NCBI GenBank assembly: GCA_029560415.1 | Contig: JAKQKY010000365.1 | Coordinates: 1 to 64,000, forward strand | Source: Bacteroidota bacterium | GTDB lineage: Bacteria; Bacteroidota; Bacteroidia; Chitinophagales; Chitinophagaceae | Reading direction: 5' to 3' | Length of the DNA stretch: 64,000 nucleotides | In this document: positions 1 through 8,834 of the stretch, piece after piece | Layout: each line of letters starts with the position of its first letter | Numbering within the stretch: position 1 is the first letter of the stretch | Position numbers and translations under genes: made by a program | The notes under the pieces: model-generated | Told to the model about the DNA's origin: nothing | The model's database searches: none | The model's input: the letters and a program-made list of their open reading frames with translations, nothing else

Positions 1-3000
1 TAACCGTAGCAAGCACCGGCGTACGCAGACTTTCGCAGGTACCATTGGTGATGGCTACATAGAAAGTAGTGGTGCTTGAAATACTGTAAGTACCCAATAC
101 AGAATTCACTTCGCCGGGGATAGCTGTACCACCTGATGGTACAGTGTACCAACGATAGTTACCGTCGGATGTTCCGGAAGCAAAGACAGTTGGAACACCT
201 GTACCGCACTGTGAAGAAGGACCTGTTGAAGGACCAGCCGGCAATGCGATTGTATTGATGGTAATGCCGGTAGATGTTACGGTACAACCGTTAGCATCGG
301 TACCAATGGCAGAATATGTTGTTGTTGTTGTTGGATTCACCGTGAATGGATTGCCGGTACCGATATTAGAAGTACCATCATTCCAGGTAACAGTTGCAAG
401 CGTGGCTGACCCATTTCCTACGAAAGTGAATTTAGGACGGTTTGAACCTGTACCATCACCTGCGGCTGTAGCACATTCTGCAGCCGGTGTAGCGTTATCT
501 GTCTGATCATAAGCTGAACATGTAAAGCCAGCCGGATCAACCCTGATAGAAGAGGCGGTAGCAGTTGCAGCTGCAGGAACCCTGCTCCAGCATATTGAGA
601 TCACCAGGTTTGATGTACCATCCCATGTAAATGAAGAGGATGAACCTGTTCCTGTACCAAATGCCAGGTTATTCACCCCAACGATCGGCGTATAGCCATC
701 ATCGGTAAGGGTTCCTTTGTATACCTGTGTCATTGGAGTTGCCAGGAAGGTGGTGGTCATGACTGTTGCAGCGGTATGACCGATCTGCACCGTAAAGCCC
801 TGGTAAGTCTGACCAGAAGAAGTTGCTTCGAAAGCAAGCGATGTGATCGGGCCGGCGGCCAAACCAATCGTGTTCAGTTCAGAAGCCTTCACGATATACT
901 GAGTTTTAGCTCCACCCCATCCGCCAGGGAAGAAGGAAGCTGCAGTAGACGTTGAAGTGGTACTTCCGGCGCCCAGCACTTTAGATACACCTGTTGTAAC
1001 AAATGTAGCAGTAAGTATTGCAGGACTACCAGAACAAACTGTTGTAAGGTTTGCCGCAATTGAACCGGTAAAGCCAGTCAATGGTTCATCCTGGTAAGAT
1101 GTACCCGTACTAAGTTTACTGGTGATACCATCAACCGCACTAACCGACCAGGTAACTACCGCATTGGCAGGCGTTGCAACCGGGATAACGGCCGTCCAGT
1201 TAGATGTCTGACCTGTATTCGGATCACCACCTGTCATGGCAATAGGCGACTGGGCTACCCCATTAAAAGAATAGTTTAAAGTAACAGAAGTTATCGTAGT
1301 TCCACCTGCTGTTGTATTGGCCGTGATGGTTCTGGCAGCAGCTGTACAAAGGTTTCCGCTTGGTGAAGCAGACACGCTGTTGATGGTGACCAGTATAATT
1401 GGAATGCCACTGAATTCATCTGCACCTACGTCAGGAGTTGTAGCATTCCGGATATCTCCTTCAAAATCATCTGTAAATAATGCAATAGTCGCTCCATTTC
1501 CTTCAGCTAACGTTGGAGTGGCGGTATTCACTTTCAGGAAATCCGCATTTCCACAAGCTGTACTGAGGAATGGAACATTTTCTGTTTGAGATAAACCATC
1601 TCTTGGACTAACCCTGGTTTTGAAAGCGCCGATTGTTTGATCACTATTGGTGCCATCATAATAAATCAGGTTGCTGGCAGATGGTGTGCCGGCATAAAAT
1701 ATATTGTTATTGGATGCAGCAGCATAAGATGTCAATGTAGTTGATGACCTCCTGTATGCTACTGTAAAACCAGTTGTATTTGCGGTTGAAAGGTTAATGA
1801 AAATATTATTTCTCAGGTTAACCGTAGGAGAAGTTGATGCACTTACTGCACTTGAACCAAAAGCTGCACCTGCACTTGTACCATTTAAATGTACGCTATT
1901 ATAATAAGCGTTTATGGTTGTACCGCCAGTCAGGTTCATACCTACCAATGGATTGGCGGCGTTAGCTGCAGTTGCACGTAAATCGGCAATACGGTTATTG
2001 GATGCATTTACGGTTGTACCGCCGGTAACTGAAAGTCCGAATACTGTTGAAGAAACCCCGCTGCTGGCCAGGTTACAAATAGTATTCTTAAAAATATTGG
2101 CAGTGGTACCTCCGGAATTAACCAAACCAACGACACTTGAAGTAGATGAATATCCATTGAGTGTGTTATTGTTAATATTAGTTACTGTAGCCGGACAAGC
2201 ATTTGAAATACCCGTTACAGTTCCACCGATTCCTGAAGAGGTAAGGCCGGTGATTGAATTGGAAGCCATCGTTAATGCTGCAATGGTTCCACTTCCTCCT
2301 ACAAATAACCCGGTAATAGTACTTTGACCCGAAATATTACTGATGGTATTGTTAGAGATATTTGCCGTACCTCCAAAATTGGATTGCAATACGCTGATAG
2401 AACTTGTTCCCCCAGTCCAGTTACTGAATGTATTTCCAGTAATGGTTTTAGGAGGCGTTGCACTTGTTCCATCATTGTTGAACCAACCTGAAATGGTAGT
2501 AGCACCCGTTACGGTGATATTTGAAAAGTTGTTATTATTATTGGTAACAGCCGTTGTAGATGTTGACGACCCTCCATCTGTATATAATGAAACTGTTCCA
2601 CCTGCACCTGTTTTACTGAATGCCGTTACAATACTATTTGAGTTTACCGTTTTAGTACCTGAAGCAGGTGCGTTCATGCTGTTACTGATGAACGTAACAT
2701 TACCTGTTGTATTAACCGTAATATTTGTGAAAGTGTTACTGTTAATGTTTGAAAACTGGAATGTACTGGCGTTTAAAATAAAGATAATTATTCCTGTACC
2801 AGAAACGGTATGTCCAAATGTATTAAAGTCATTGTTATTGACATTTAAAGTACTGGTAGCACTTGCCGAGCCCGATGGTATATTGATACCGTTGATAGCT
2901 CCTCCAGCAAGACCACTCCTCAATGAAATCACATTACTATTAATATTATTGGTATACGTCCCTGTTGGAGCATTGGAGGCCGCTGCTAACTGGATGCCAT

Positions 3001-3931
3001 TTAAGGTACCAACTGTTGTGCCGCCAACAGAACTATTGATAGAATTAAAAGATACCGTAAAGCCATTTGTGTTTCTCAGAAGAATACCGTTTACAGTACC
3101 CGATACGTTGGCATATCCAGAGAATGTTCCGGTTGTTCCAAAATTGGTTAAGGTATTTGCTGTAAGAGCTGTACCACCGATTTCAACACCGGTATTCTGA
3201 TCAGCAGCAGCCGTTGGGCCTACTATTACAATACCATTGTTTACATCAGTGATGTTATTACTGTATATTTTAAGGCCGCTGTTTCCACCTGCCGCAGTTG
3301 TGGCTGTGGCATTAGTAGTAACCGCAGTAGCACTATGCGTTGAGTTACTATATATACCAAAACTATTTTGGTAGGTCCTGTTCAGATCAATTGTATTGTT
3401 CTGAATGGTTATATTCTGAGCACCATTAGTTGTACTTGCATACAAAACAGCAACACCCCACTCCACCATGTTATTGGTGCCGGCAGCTGTTGTTGTGTTG
3501 GCAGCATTTTCATTCAGAACAAAATTCGACAAGGTCATGAAATCAGCACCGATGAATTTGAAGATGGCATCATTCAATGCACCAGCTGTTCCTGCAGGTG
3601 ATGGTGCAGTAATGGTATTGCCACTACCCGTTATCGTTACCTGGTTCACTGCAGAAGCTCCGGAGAGACTTGCCGTGATGGCGTATCCGCCTGCCGGGTT
3701 CGTTTGTGGATTGCCCGGATCAAGTGTTATGGTCACCGGACCTGATATGGCAGTTTGTGTATTCAATGCTGTAATAGCATCTGCAAGCGTTAAATACGAT
3801 GCTGCTAATCCTGGTGTAGTATTACCAGGGTTGGTTACGGTTACCTGTGCAGAAATGGTTCCTGCAAAAAAAGACAAGAAGGTAACAATCGTCGCCAACA
3901 ACAGGTAAAATCCACTTCGAGATTTTTTCAT
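1..3931 (-). CDS. Large secreted beta-helix / Ig-like protein, C-terminus beyond left edge
   Basis: Reading the minus strand from the ATG at 3931, the frame is open to the window edge: I walked most of it codon by codon and found no stop, giving 1310 codons so far. The N-terminus (MKKSRSGFYLLLATIVTFL..SAQ) is a Sec signal peptide. Residues of roughly 100-700 are Thr/Asn/Ser-rich with recurrent N-N-x-I / V-x-G-x-x-x-x-G-G-T-T turns, as in right-handed parallel beta-helices. A GADEF motif near codon 830 typically closes such domains in Bacteroidota. Further on come Ig/Fn3-like segments and, at the edge, the VAITNGTCES type of Ig-like repeat. Proteins of this build normally end in a T9SS sorting domain, which would lie outside the window. 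Role is inferred: a surface or secreted adhesin or polysaccharide-active protein. All open frames on the plus strand here are antisense shadows. Confidence 0.85.
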   Translation of the reverse strand, partial: MKKSRSGFYLLLATIVTFLSFFAGTISAQVTVTNPGNTTPGLAASYLTLADAITALNTQTAISGPVTITLDPGNPQTNPAGGYAITASLSGASAVNQVTITGSGNTITAPSPAGTAGALNDAIFKFIGADFMTLSNFVLNENAANTTTAAGTNNMVEWGVAVLYASTTNGAQNITIQNNTIDLNRTYQNSFGIYSNSTHSATAVTTNATATTAAGGNSGLKIYSNNITDVNNGIVIVGPTAAADQNTGVEIGGTALTANTLTNFGTTGTFSGYANVSGTVNGILLRNTNGFTVSFNSINSSVGGTTVGTLNGIQLAAASNAPTGTYTNNINSNVISLRSGLAGGAINGINIPSGSASATSTLNVNNNDFNTFGHTVSGTGIIIFILNASTFQFSNINSNTFTNITVNTTGNVTFISNSMNAPASGTKTVNSNSIVTAFSKTGAGGTVSLYTDGGSSTSTTAVTNNNNNFSNITVTGATTISGWFNNDGTSATPPKTITGNTFSNWTGGTSSISVLQSNFGGTANISNNTISNISGQSTITGLFVGGSGTIAALTMASNSITGLTSSGIGGTVTGISNACPATVTNINNNTLNGYSSTSSVVGLVNSGGTTANIFKNTICNLASSGVSSTVFGLSVTGGTTVNASNNRIADLRATAANAANPLVGMNLTGGTTINAYYNSVHLNGTSAGAAFGSSAVSASTSPTVNLRNNIFINLSTANTTGFTVAYRRSSTTLTSYAAASNNNIFYAGTPSASNLIYYDGTNSDQTIGAFKTRVSPRDGLSQTENVPFLSTACGNADFLKVNTATPTLAEGNGATIALFTDDFEGDIRNATTPDVGADEFSGIPIILVTINSVSASPSGNLCTAAARTITANTTAGGTTITSVTLNYSFNGVAQSPIAMTGGDPNTGQTSNWTAVIPVATPANAVVTWSVSAVDGITSKLSTGTSYQDEPLTGFTGSIAANLTTVCSGSPAILTATFVTTGVSKVLGAGSTTSTSTAASFFPGGWGGAKTQYIVKASELNTIGLAAGPITSLAFEATSSGQTYQGFTVQIGHTAATVMTTTFLATPMTQVYKGTLTDDGYTPIVGVNNLAFGTGTGSSSSFTWDGTSNLVISICWSRVPAAATATASSIRVDPAGFTCSAYDQTDNATPAAECATAAGDGTGSNRPKFTFVGNGSATLATVTWNDGTSNIGTGNPFTVNPTTTTTYSAIGTDANGCTVTSTGITINTIALPAGPSTGPSSQCGTGVPTVFASGTSDGNYRWYTVPSGGTAIPGEVNSVLGTYSISSTTTFYVAITNGTCESLRTPVLATV

Positions 3932-4785
3932 GTTTGTTGTGTTTGATAGTGTTTGCATTTGGTGCTGTTTTTGAATGTGTATTGTTGAGTTCTGGTAATG
4001 AGTTGGAATGGGGAGAAGAGTCAACTGCCCGACAGGATGTTCAGGATGATCTGAATATTTTTTTTGGGAAATGAAGCTGCGTTTTGAAACGTTCAGCAAT
4101 CTGGTCAATAGCAAGTACAATTCTCTCATAAGCAAAAGGTGTTTTTTTCAAAAAATCTACAACTCAACAGAGCTGTAAAATCCTGGTAAAAAAAATAACG
4201 TACACTAAAGTGTTCGATGGGGTGAAAGCGTTTTGTAAGAGGGACGAATTATACGGACTGTGAATATAGGGCAAATTATCTTAGATTGTAATCAATCAAT
4301 CCCGTTTTTTTTAATTTTCGGCACATATTTCAATGATCAAAATCGTTGATTTGTAATACAATACATTGAGGAGTTGTAAGCTGGATGCTGGTTTTGCTAA
4401 TCGGGCAACTGCTTATTTTTTCCTGAAAATGTTCATATTTTTTTTAAAGTTTTTTTCAAATTGACCGCCATAACCACTCTTTCCGTACACATTTCCATTC
4501 ATTCCACTACATTATTCACGACTGGGAACAGGCTCCTGTTTACCCGGAATGCTGCAGACAAGACCGCCGTTTTTTGCATGCATTTTTTTTCTTCCGGCCA
4601 TAAATAATGACCAGTTCAGCCGTTTGAAATACAGGCAAAAAACCAGCTCTTTTAAAACATTGAAAAGAAGATAACGGAAATGAATAAACGCATTTAAAAA
4701 GGAGACTGTTTTGTATCCGGTTTTTTGAAGTTTATTGGCGAACAAACAGGGCATGCATTATCTTTACTTTTCAGCAGAAAAAAAT
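3932..4785. other. Intergenic region between divergent genes
   Basis: About 850 bases separating the divergent secreted protein and helicase genes. It is A/T rich with several poly-T runs (around 4057, 4306 and 4439). The only open frame of note, minus strand 4512-4754, has no recognisable features and I do not call it. Apart from the promoter-like elements before the helicase I see nothing definite. Confidence 0.5.
4735..4766 (+). promoter_or_regulatory. Putative Bacteroidota promoter for the helicase
   Basis: TTG at 4735-4737 and TATCTTTA at 4759-4766, 21 bases apart, resemble the -33 TTTG and -7 TAnnTTTG elements (one mismatch in the last base). Transcription would then start near 4772. 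This argues that the ATG at 4786, not upstream TTG or ATG codons, begins the helicase. Confidence 0.45.
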
Positions 4786-7299
4786 ATGGATTTTAAAAAA
4801 AATAATGGTTACCGGGTCATCCAGGAATGGCTTAAAAAAAATGACCGCAAACCATTTTTATTCCAGGAAGAAACCTGGCGAAAAATCCATGCCGGAAAAT
4901 CCGGGCTTGTTAATGCACCAACCGGATCGGGAAAAACTTTTTCTGTTTTTTTGGGCACATTGATCCGGTATATCGACCTTCATCCTGATCATGCAACAAG
5001 GAAAAATAATGGACTCCAATTATTATGGATCACTCCCCTCAGGGCACTTGGAAAAGACATCGGAAGAGCGATGGAAAATGTGATCGAAGAATTAAATCTT
5101 CCATGGAAAATCGGCATACGAAATGGGGACACATCCGTTACCGTTAGGCAGCAACAAAAAAGAAATATGCCCGAGGTAATGATCATAACCCCGGAAAGTT
5201 TACAACTCCTGCTGGCACAAAAAGGTTACCCCGATCTCTTTAAAAATCTACTCGTTTTAGCCGTAGATGAATGGCATGAATTGCTCGGAAGTAAACGTGG
5301 TGTACAGGTAGAACTCTCTATTTCAAGGATCATACATTCCCAGTTAGCGCAATCAAAATCCTGTTGTTCGGTATGGGGCATTTCTGCTACGATTGGTAAT
5401 CTTGCCGAAGCCAAAGAAGTGTTGCTCGCTCCCCTGCTACGATCCTGCAACCCGGAAAATATCGACGCCGGCATCGTCCACAGCAAACAACAAAAGAAGC
5501 TCTTGGTACATGCGATCTTTCCCGATGAAATTGAAAAATATCCCTGGGCCGGCCACCTCGGTTTAAAATTATCTGATAAATTACTGCCCCTTATTTACAG
5601 GAATAAGAGTACCCTTATATTTATCAATACCCGGGGCATGAGCGAACGCTGGTACCAGGAACTGTTGCGCATCGATCCGGGATTATCGGGTGCATTGGCC
5701 CTGCACCATGGCAGCATTGAGCCCGAACTCAGGATGTGGGTAGAAGATGCCCTGCATGCCGGTACCTTACAGGCTGTTGTATGTACCTCGAGCCTCGACC
5801 TTGGCGTGGATTTCAGGCCTGTGGATATGGTGGTTCAGGTTGGCTCACCAAAAGGTGTTGCCCGTTTTTTGCAAAGGGCTGGCAGAAGCGGTCACCAGCC
5901 AGGTGCTGCCAGTCATATATATTTCCTGCCTACCCACTCGCTTGAACTGATGGAAGTTGCTGCCTTAAAAGAAGCCATCAGCCTTTCATTGATCGAAAGC
6001 AGGCCACCTTTCATGCTTTGTTTTGATGTACTATTACAATATATGTGTACCCTCGCCATATCAGAAGGTTTTTATCCTGATCAGTTACTTAAAGAAATAA
6101 GAACGACGCATTGTTATGCTGATATAACAGATGATGAATGGATACAGCTCCTTCAATTCATCACAGCCGGCGGGGTGGCCCTGCAACAATATGACGAATT
6201 TAAAAAAGTGGAGATCCGGGAAGATGGGCTCTACCAGATCAGCAACCGTAGGATGGCCATGCGGCACCGGATGCACATAGGCACCATCGTGAGTGATGCC
6301 ATGATGAAAGTAAAATTTATTGCGGGTGGATTTATTGGCGTTATTGAAGAATGGTTCATCTCGAGGCTTAACCCTGGTGATGTATTTACCCTTGCCGGCA
6401 GAAACCTTGAGTTTGTGATGATCAAAGACATGACGGCATTGGTGAGGAAAAGCAGCTCCAAAAAATCGATCGTACCCAGCTGGATGGGTGGACGGTTGCC
6501 GTTGAGCGCCAACCTCGGTTTTATGCTTCGGAAAAAACTCGATGATGTGTCGAGGCAGGAATCTGACACTTTTACAAAAGACAAAGAACTGCATGTACTG
6601 AAACCATTGTTCGATCTGCAGAAACAATTATCGGCCATACCGAAAGAAAATGAATTGCTCATCGAACACATTGAAACGAAGGATGGCTTCCACCTGTTTG
6701 TTTATCCCTTTGAAGGCAGGCTTGTACACGAGGCCATGGCTGCCCTGCTTGCTTACCGGCTTAGCCGCAAAATGCCGATCAGTTTCAGTTTTGCCATGAA
6801 CGATTATGGATTTGAATTGCTGAGCGATCAGCCCATACCACTCGATGACAGCAATGTGTACGACTTGTTCTCGGAGGAAAACCTGTTAAATGATATACGG
6901 TTAAGTGTAAACGCTTCGGAAATGGCCCGGCGTAAATTCAGGGATATCGCCGTCATCGGGGGTTTGATTTTCCAGGGCATGCCCGGCGAAAAAGTAAAAC
7001 AGAAACACCTTCAGTCATCGGCCTCACTCCTCTTTAATGTGTTCTCGGAATATGAACCGGCCAATCTTTTATTAAGGCAGGCCTACCAGGAAGTGATGGA
7101 GCAGCAGATGGACGAGGCCAGGCTGCGCAGTATGCTTCAACGCATCCAGGCCGGAAAAGTGATCATCCAATTCCCTCCCCGGTTAACACCTTTCTGTTTC
7201 CCAATTAAAGTAGACAGTATGCGGGAACAACTTAGCTCGGAACAACTGGAAGACCGGGTTCGCAAAATGAAGGAGCAGCTTGAAAAAAATAATGGCTGA
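4786..7299 (+). CDS. Lhr-like DEXH-box helicase, ligase-associated DNA damage response type
   Basis: An 837-residue superfamily 2 helicase. Seen: Walker A APTGSGKT at residues 44-51, DEWH (DExH box) at 161-164, SAT at 200-202, a C-terminal RecA-like domain with the LGVDF segment near 340 and QRAGRSGHQ (motif VI) at 362-371, then a long Lhr-type C-terminal region. This arrangement matches the family named ligase-associated DNA damage response DEXH box helicase, usually encoded with an ATP-dependent DNA ligase, a beta-lactamase-fold exonuclease and the phosphoesterase PdeM. A pdeM gene follows 0.7 kb downstream, which supports the call; ligase and exonuclease are not in the window. Expected role: ATP-dependent 3'-5' unwinding of DNA or RNA:DNA hybrids during repair, in the cytoplasm. 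The start at 4786 was chosen because a promoter-like element overlaps upstream start candidates. Confidence 0.88.
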   Translation: MDFKKNNGYRVIQEWLKKNDRKPFLFQEETWRKIHAGKSGLVNAPTGSGKTFSVFLGTLIRYIDLHPDHATRKNNGLQLLWITPLRALGKDIGRAMENVIEELNLPWKIGIRNGDTSVTVRQQQKRNMPEVMIITPESLQLLLAQKGYPDLFKNLLVLAVDEWHELLGSKRGVQVELSISRIIHSQLAQSKSCCSVWGISATIGNLAEAKEVLLAPLLRSCNPENIDAGIVHSKQQKKLLVHAIFPDEIEKYPWAGHLGLKLSDKLLPLIYRNKSTLIFINTRGMSERWYQELLRIDPGLSGALALHHGSIEPELRMWVEDALHAGTLQAVVCTSSLDLGVDFRPVDMVVQVGSPKGVARFLQRAGRSGHQPGAASHIYFLPTHSLELMEVAALKEAISLSLIESRPPFMLCFDVLLQYMCTLAISEGFYPDQLLKEIRTTHCYADITDDEWIQLLQFITAGGVALQQYDEFKKVEIREDGLYQISNRRMAMRHRMHIGTIVSDAMMKVKFIAGGFIGVIEEWFISRLNPGDVFTLAGRNLEFVMIKDMTALVRKSSSKKSIVPSWMGGRLPLSANLGFMLRKKLDDVSRQESDTFTKDKELHVLKPLFDLQKQLSAIPKENELLIEHIETKDGFHLFVYPFEGRLVHEAMAALLAYRLSRKMPISFSFAMNDYGFELLSDQPIPLDDSNVYDLFSEENLLNDIRLSVNASEMARRKFRDIAVIGGLIFQGMPGEKVKQKHLQSSASLLFNVFSEYEPANLLLRQAYQEVMEQQMDEARLRSMLQRIQAGKVIIQFPPRLTPFCFPIKVDSMREQLSSEQLEDRVRKMKEQLEKNNG

Positions 7300-7348
7300 T
7301 CCTTTCATAGATCATCAATCTCAATCTCCGGAACAATGTTATACAAAA

Positions 7349-7370
7349 AAAGCAGCCTCATGGCTGCTTT
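7349..7370. terminator. Bidirectional hairpin terminator
   Basis: AAAGCAGCC and GGCTGCTTT form a 9-bp perfect stem around a 4-base loop, preceded by an A-run that serves as a U-run for the minus strand. It sits between the convergent helicase and membrane protein genes and can serve both. Confidence 0.75.
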
Positions 7371-7394
7371 AAATATTTCGTATATCCGTCGGCG

Positions 7395-7910
7395 TTAATA
7401 CACCAGGTCTTTCCGGTAAATAAAATAAAGTATAATAAAGATAACCGGGAACAACAGGCTAATTAACCCAAATCCATTGAATGCTATTGTACCAATAAAA
7501 AAGATCGTGGTAGCAATGGGGAGCAGTTCGCCGGCCAGCCAGAAAATGAATCCTTGCTTCTTCAGCTTGCGCATTTCCATGGCCCCATACAGGCATAATA
7601 ACATGGCCACGATGCTTAAAATAAGTATCGGCATCCTGTTTTCCATCATCTTTTGCTGCATGCCCAGCATTTCGGGTGTCATCATGTTGCGGGCAAACTC
7701 GGGCATGTCATTCACTTTCCCGGAATCGATCAGTTCTTTTGTTTTTTCATAACTCGACTTTGCCGTTACGAAAGAATAAGTACTGAAAACCAGGCCTAAT
7801 ATACATCCTATGATGGTTAGGATGGTGAGTACATTTAAACCGGATGAAAGTTTGGGTGTATTTTCCCCGGTGAAATCTTCTAAAGAATTTTTGGCAGTTG
7901 TTTCGCTCAT
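7395..7910 (-). CDS. Hypothetical membrane protein with four predicted helices
   Basis: A 171-residue protein of no family I recognise. After a short hydrophilic N-terminus, residues about 25-50 (VLTILTIIGCILGLVFSTYS) form a first hydrophobic helix. A Met-rich, charged loop (about 53-92) follows, then three more hydrophobic segments at about 93-112, 122-142 and 143-165, ending in the basic tail YRKDLVY. It lies antiparallel between two DNA-repair genes, convergent with the helicase and divergent from pdeM, with only 92 bases to the pdeM start. Whether the position has functional meaning cannot be told from the sequence. Confidence 0.7.
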   Translation of the reverse strand: MSETTAKNSLEDFTGENTPKLSSGLNVLTILTIIGCILGLVFSTYSFVTAKSSYEKTKELIDSGKVNDMPEFARNMMTPEMLGMQQKMMENRMPILILSIVAMLLCLYGAMEMRKLKKQGFIFWLAGELLPIATTIFFIGTIAFNGFGLISLLFPVIFIILYFIYRKDLVY

Positions 7911-7962
7911 GGTTGTTTTTTTTCCAATTTAGTTTCTTTAGCAGGAACATACAAATCAATTA

Positions 7963-7997
7963 TTTGATGACGGGCATCCTGCTGCAAATTATCTTTG
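7963..7997 (+). promoter_or_regulatory. Promoter of pdeM
   Basis: TTTG at 7963-7966 and a perfect TATCTTTG at 7990-7997, with a 23-base spacer. Transcription would start around 8001-8004, practically at the ATG at 8003, so the message would be leaderless or nearly so. Confidence 0.65.
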
Positions 7998-8002
7998 CAT
8001 GA

Positions 8003-8659
8003 ATGGCGCCTTTTATTCCACACGACCTGCTTGATAATCGTTTTATTTTAACGGCCAACAAAAGTATTTTCTGGGAAAATGAACAGGCCCTGATCCTTTC
8101 CGACCTCCATATCGGCAAAAGTGGTCATTTCAGGAAAAGCGGGATTGCCATTCCCCAATCGATCCTCCTGGAAGACATGCAAAGGTTGCTCGACCAGGTT
8201 CAGTATTTTAAACCCGCCCGGATTATCATTGTAGGTGACCTGTTTCACAGTCATGCCAACCGGGAGCTGGATCTTTTTATGCGTTGGCGGGATCAGTTCA
8301 ACCAGGTTCCTTTTGAACTCGTTATGGGAAATCACGACATATTGGATACCAATTGGTATCACGATGCCGGAATCGGCATTTTCCGGGAACCCCTGTTGGT
8401 TCAGCAATTTGCCTTTATACACGATATAGCTGATTTGCAGGAAGATGACGAAAAGTATTATTTCAGCGGCCATATTCACCCGGGTTATCATTTAAAAGGC
8501 CCGGGCCGCCAGCACTTGCAACTACCCTGTTATTATTTTGGCGAAAAACATGCGGTACTTCCTGCATTTGGAAAGTTTACCGGTACCTACCCCATTCAAC
8601 CTAAAAAGGGAGACTCCATCTATGTATTGGTGAATAACCAGGTGATGAGGATGCAATAG
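8003..8659 (+). CDS. pdeM: Ligase-associated DNA damage response endonuclease PdeM
   Basis: A 218-residue calcineurin-like metallophosphoesterase. All metal-binding motifs are visible: D34-x-H36 (SDLHIGK), GD at 78-79 (VGDLFHS), GNHD at 109-112 and GHIH at 156-159. Length and motif spacing, including the opening segment that leads into LSDLHIGKSGHFR, match the PdeM family. In this family the protein is encoded with an Lhr-like helicase, a ligase and an exonuclease and is thought to act as a nuclease in DNA-damage repair. The helicase lies upstream on the same strand, with one opposite-strand gene between. A strong -7 element ends six bases before the ATG, so the gene has its own promoter and is not in an operon with the helicase. 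Confidence 0.85.
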   Translation: MAPFIPHDLLDNRFILTANKSIFWENEQALILSDLHIGKSGHFRKSGIAIPQSILLEDMQRLLDQVQYFKPARIIIVGDLFHSHANRELDLFMRWRDQFNQVPFELVMGNHDILDTNWYHDAGIGIFREPLLVQQFAFIHDIADLQEDDEKYYFSGHIHPGYHLKGPGRQHLQLPCYYFGEKHAVLPAFGKFTGTYPIQPKKGDSIYVLVNNQVMRMQ

Positions 8660-8674
8660 AAAAATGACTGTTTT

Positions 8675-8831
8675 TTAATTAAAAATTAATAATTAATAAT
8701 TAAGGCCTTATTATAACCAGATGATTTCAAATGACGAATTACTAAACTCTTACAATTGCGAGGAACGAAGCAATCTGTTGTTTGGGTGAAGTATCATCAT
8801 AGCGTAAGATTGCTTCGTTCCTCGCAATGAT
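8675..8831. repeat. Dispersed inverted-repeat element, copy 1
   Basis: An AT-rich block of TTAATTA-type repeats (8675-8703) leads into a segment beginning GGCCTTATTATAACCAGATG. This is followed by a perfect 22-bp inverted repeat, 8755-8776 against 8807-8828, whose arms contain CGAGGAACGAAGCAATC, with a 30-base loop. A diverged copy with the same order of parts lies at 22552-22793. No open frame fits inside, so if mobile it would be non-autonomous. Confidence 0.75.
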
Positions 8832-8834
8832 GTA

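Noticed and set aside
255-3908. Several plus-strand open frames, the longest 285 codons
   Set aside because: They lie antisense to the large minus-strand secreted protein, whose frame is open throughout; their composition (runs of Val, Leu and Pro) is that of a reverse-complemented Thr/Asn/Gly-rich gene.
4512-4754. Minus-strand frame of 80 codons before the helicase gene
   Set aside because: No signal, no family resemblance, overlaps the helicase promoter region, and contains poly-K/F stretches expected from A/T-rich intergenic DNA.
8675-8831. Complete insertion sequence
   Set aside because: The inverted repeats are only 30 bases apart and there is no transposase; treated as a non-autonomous repeat.
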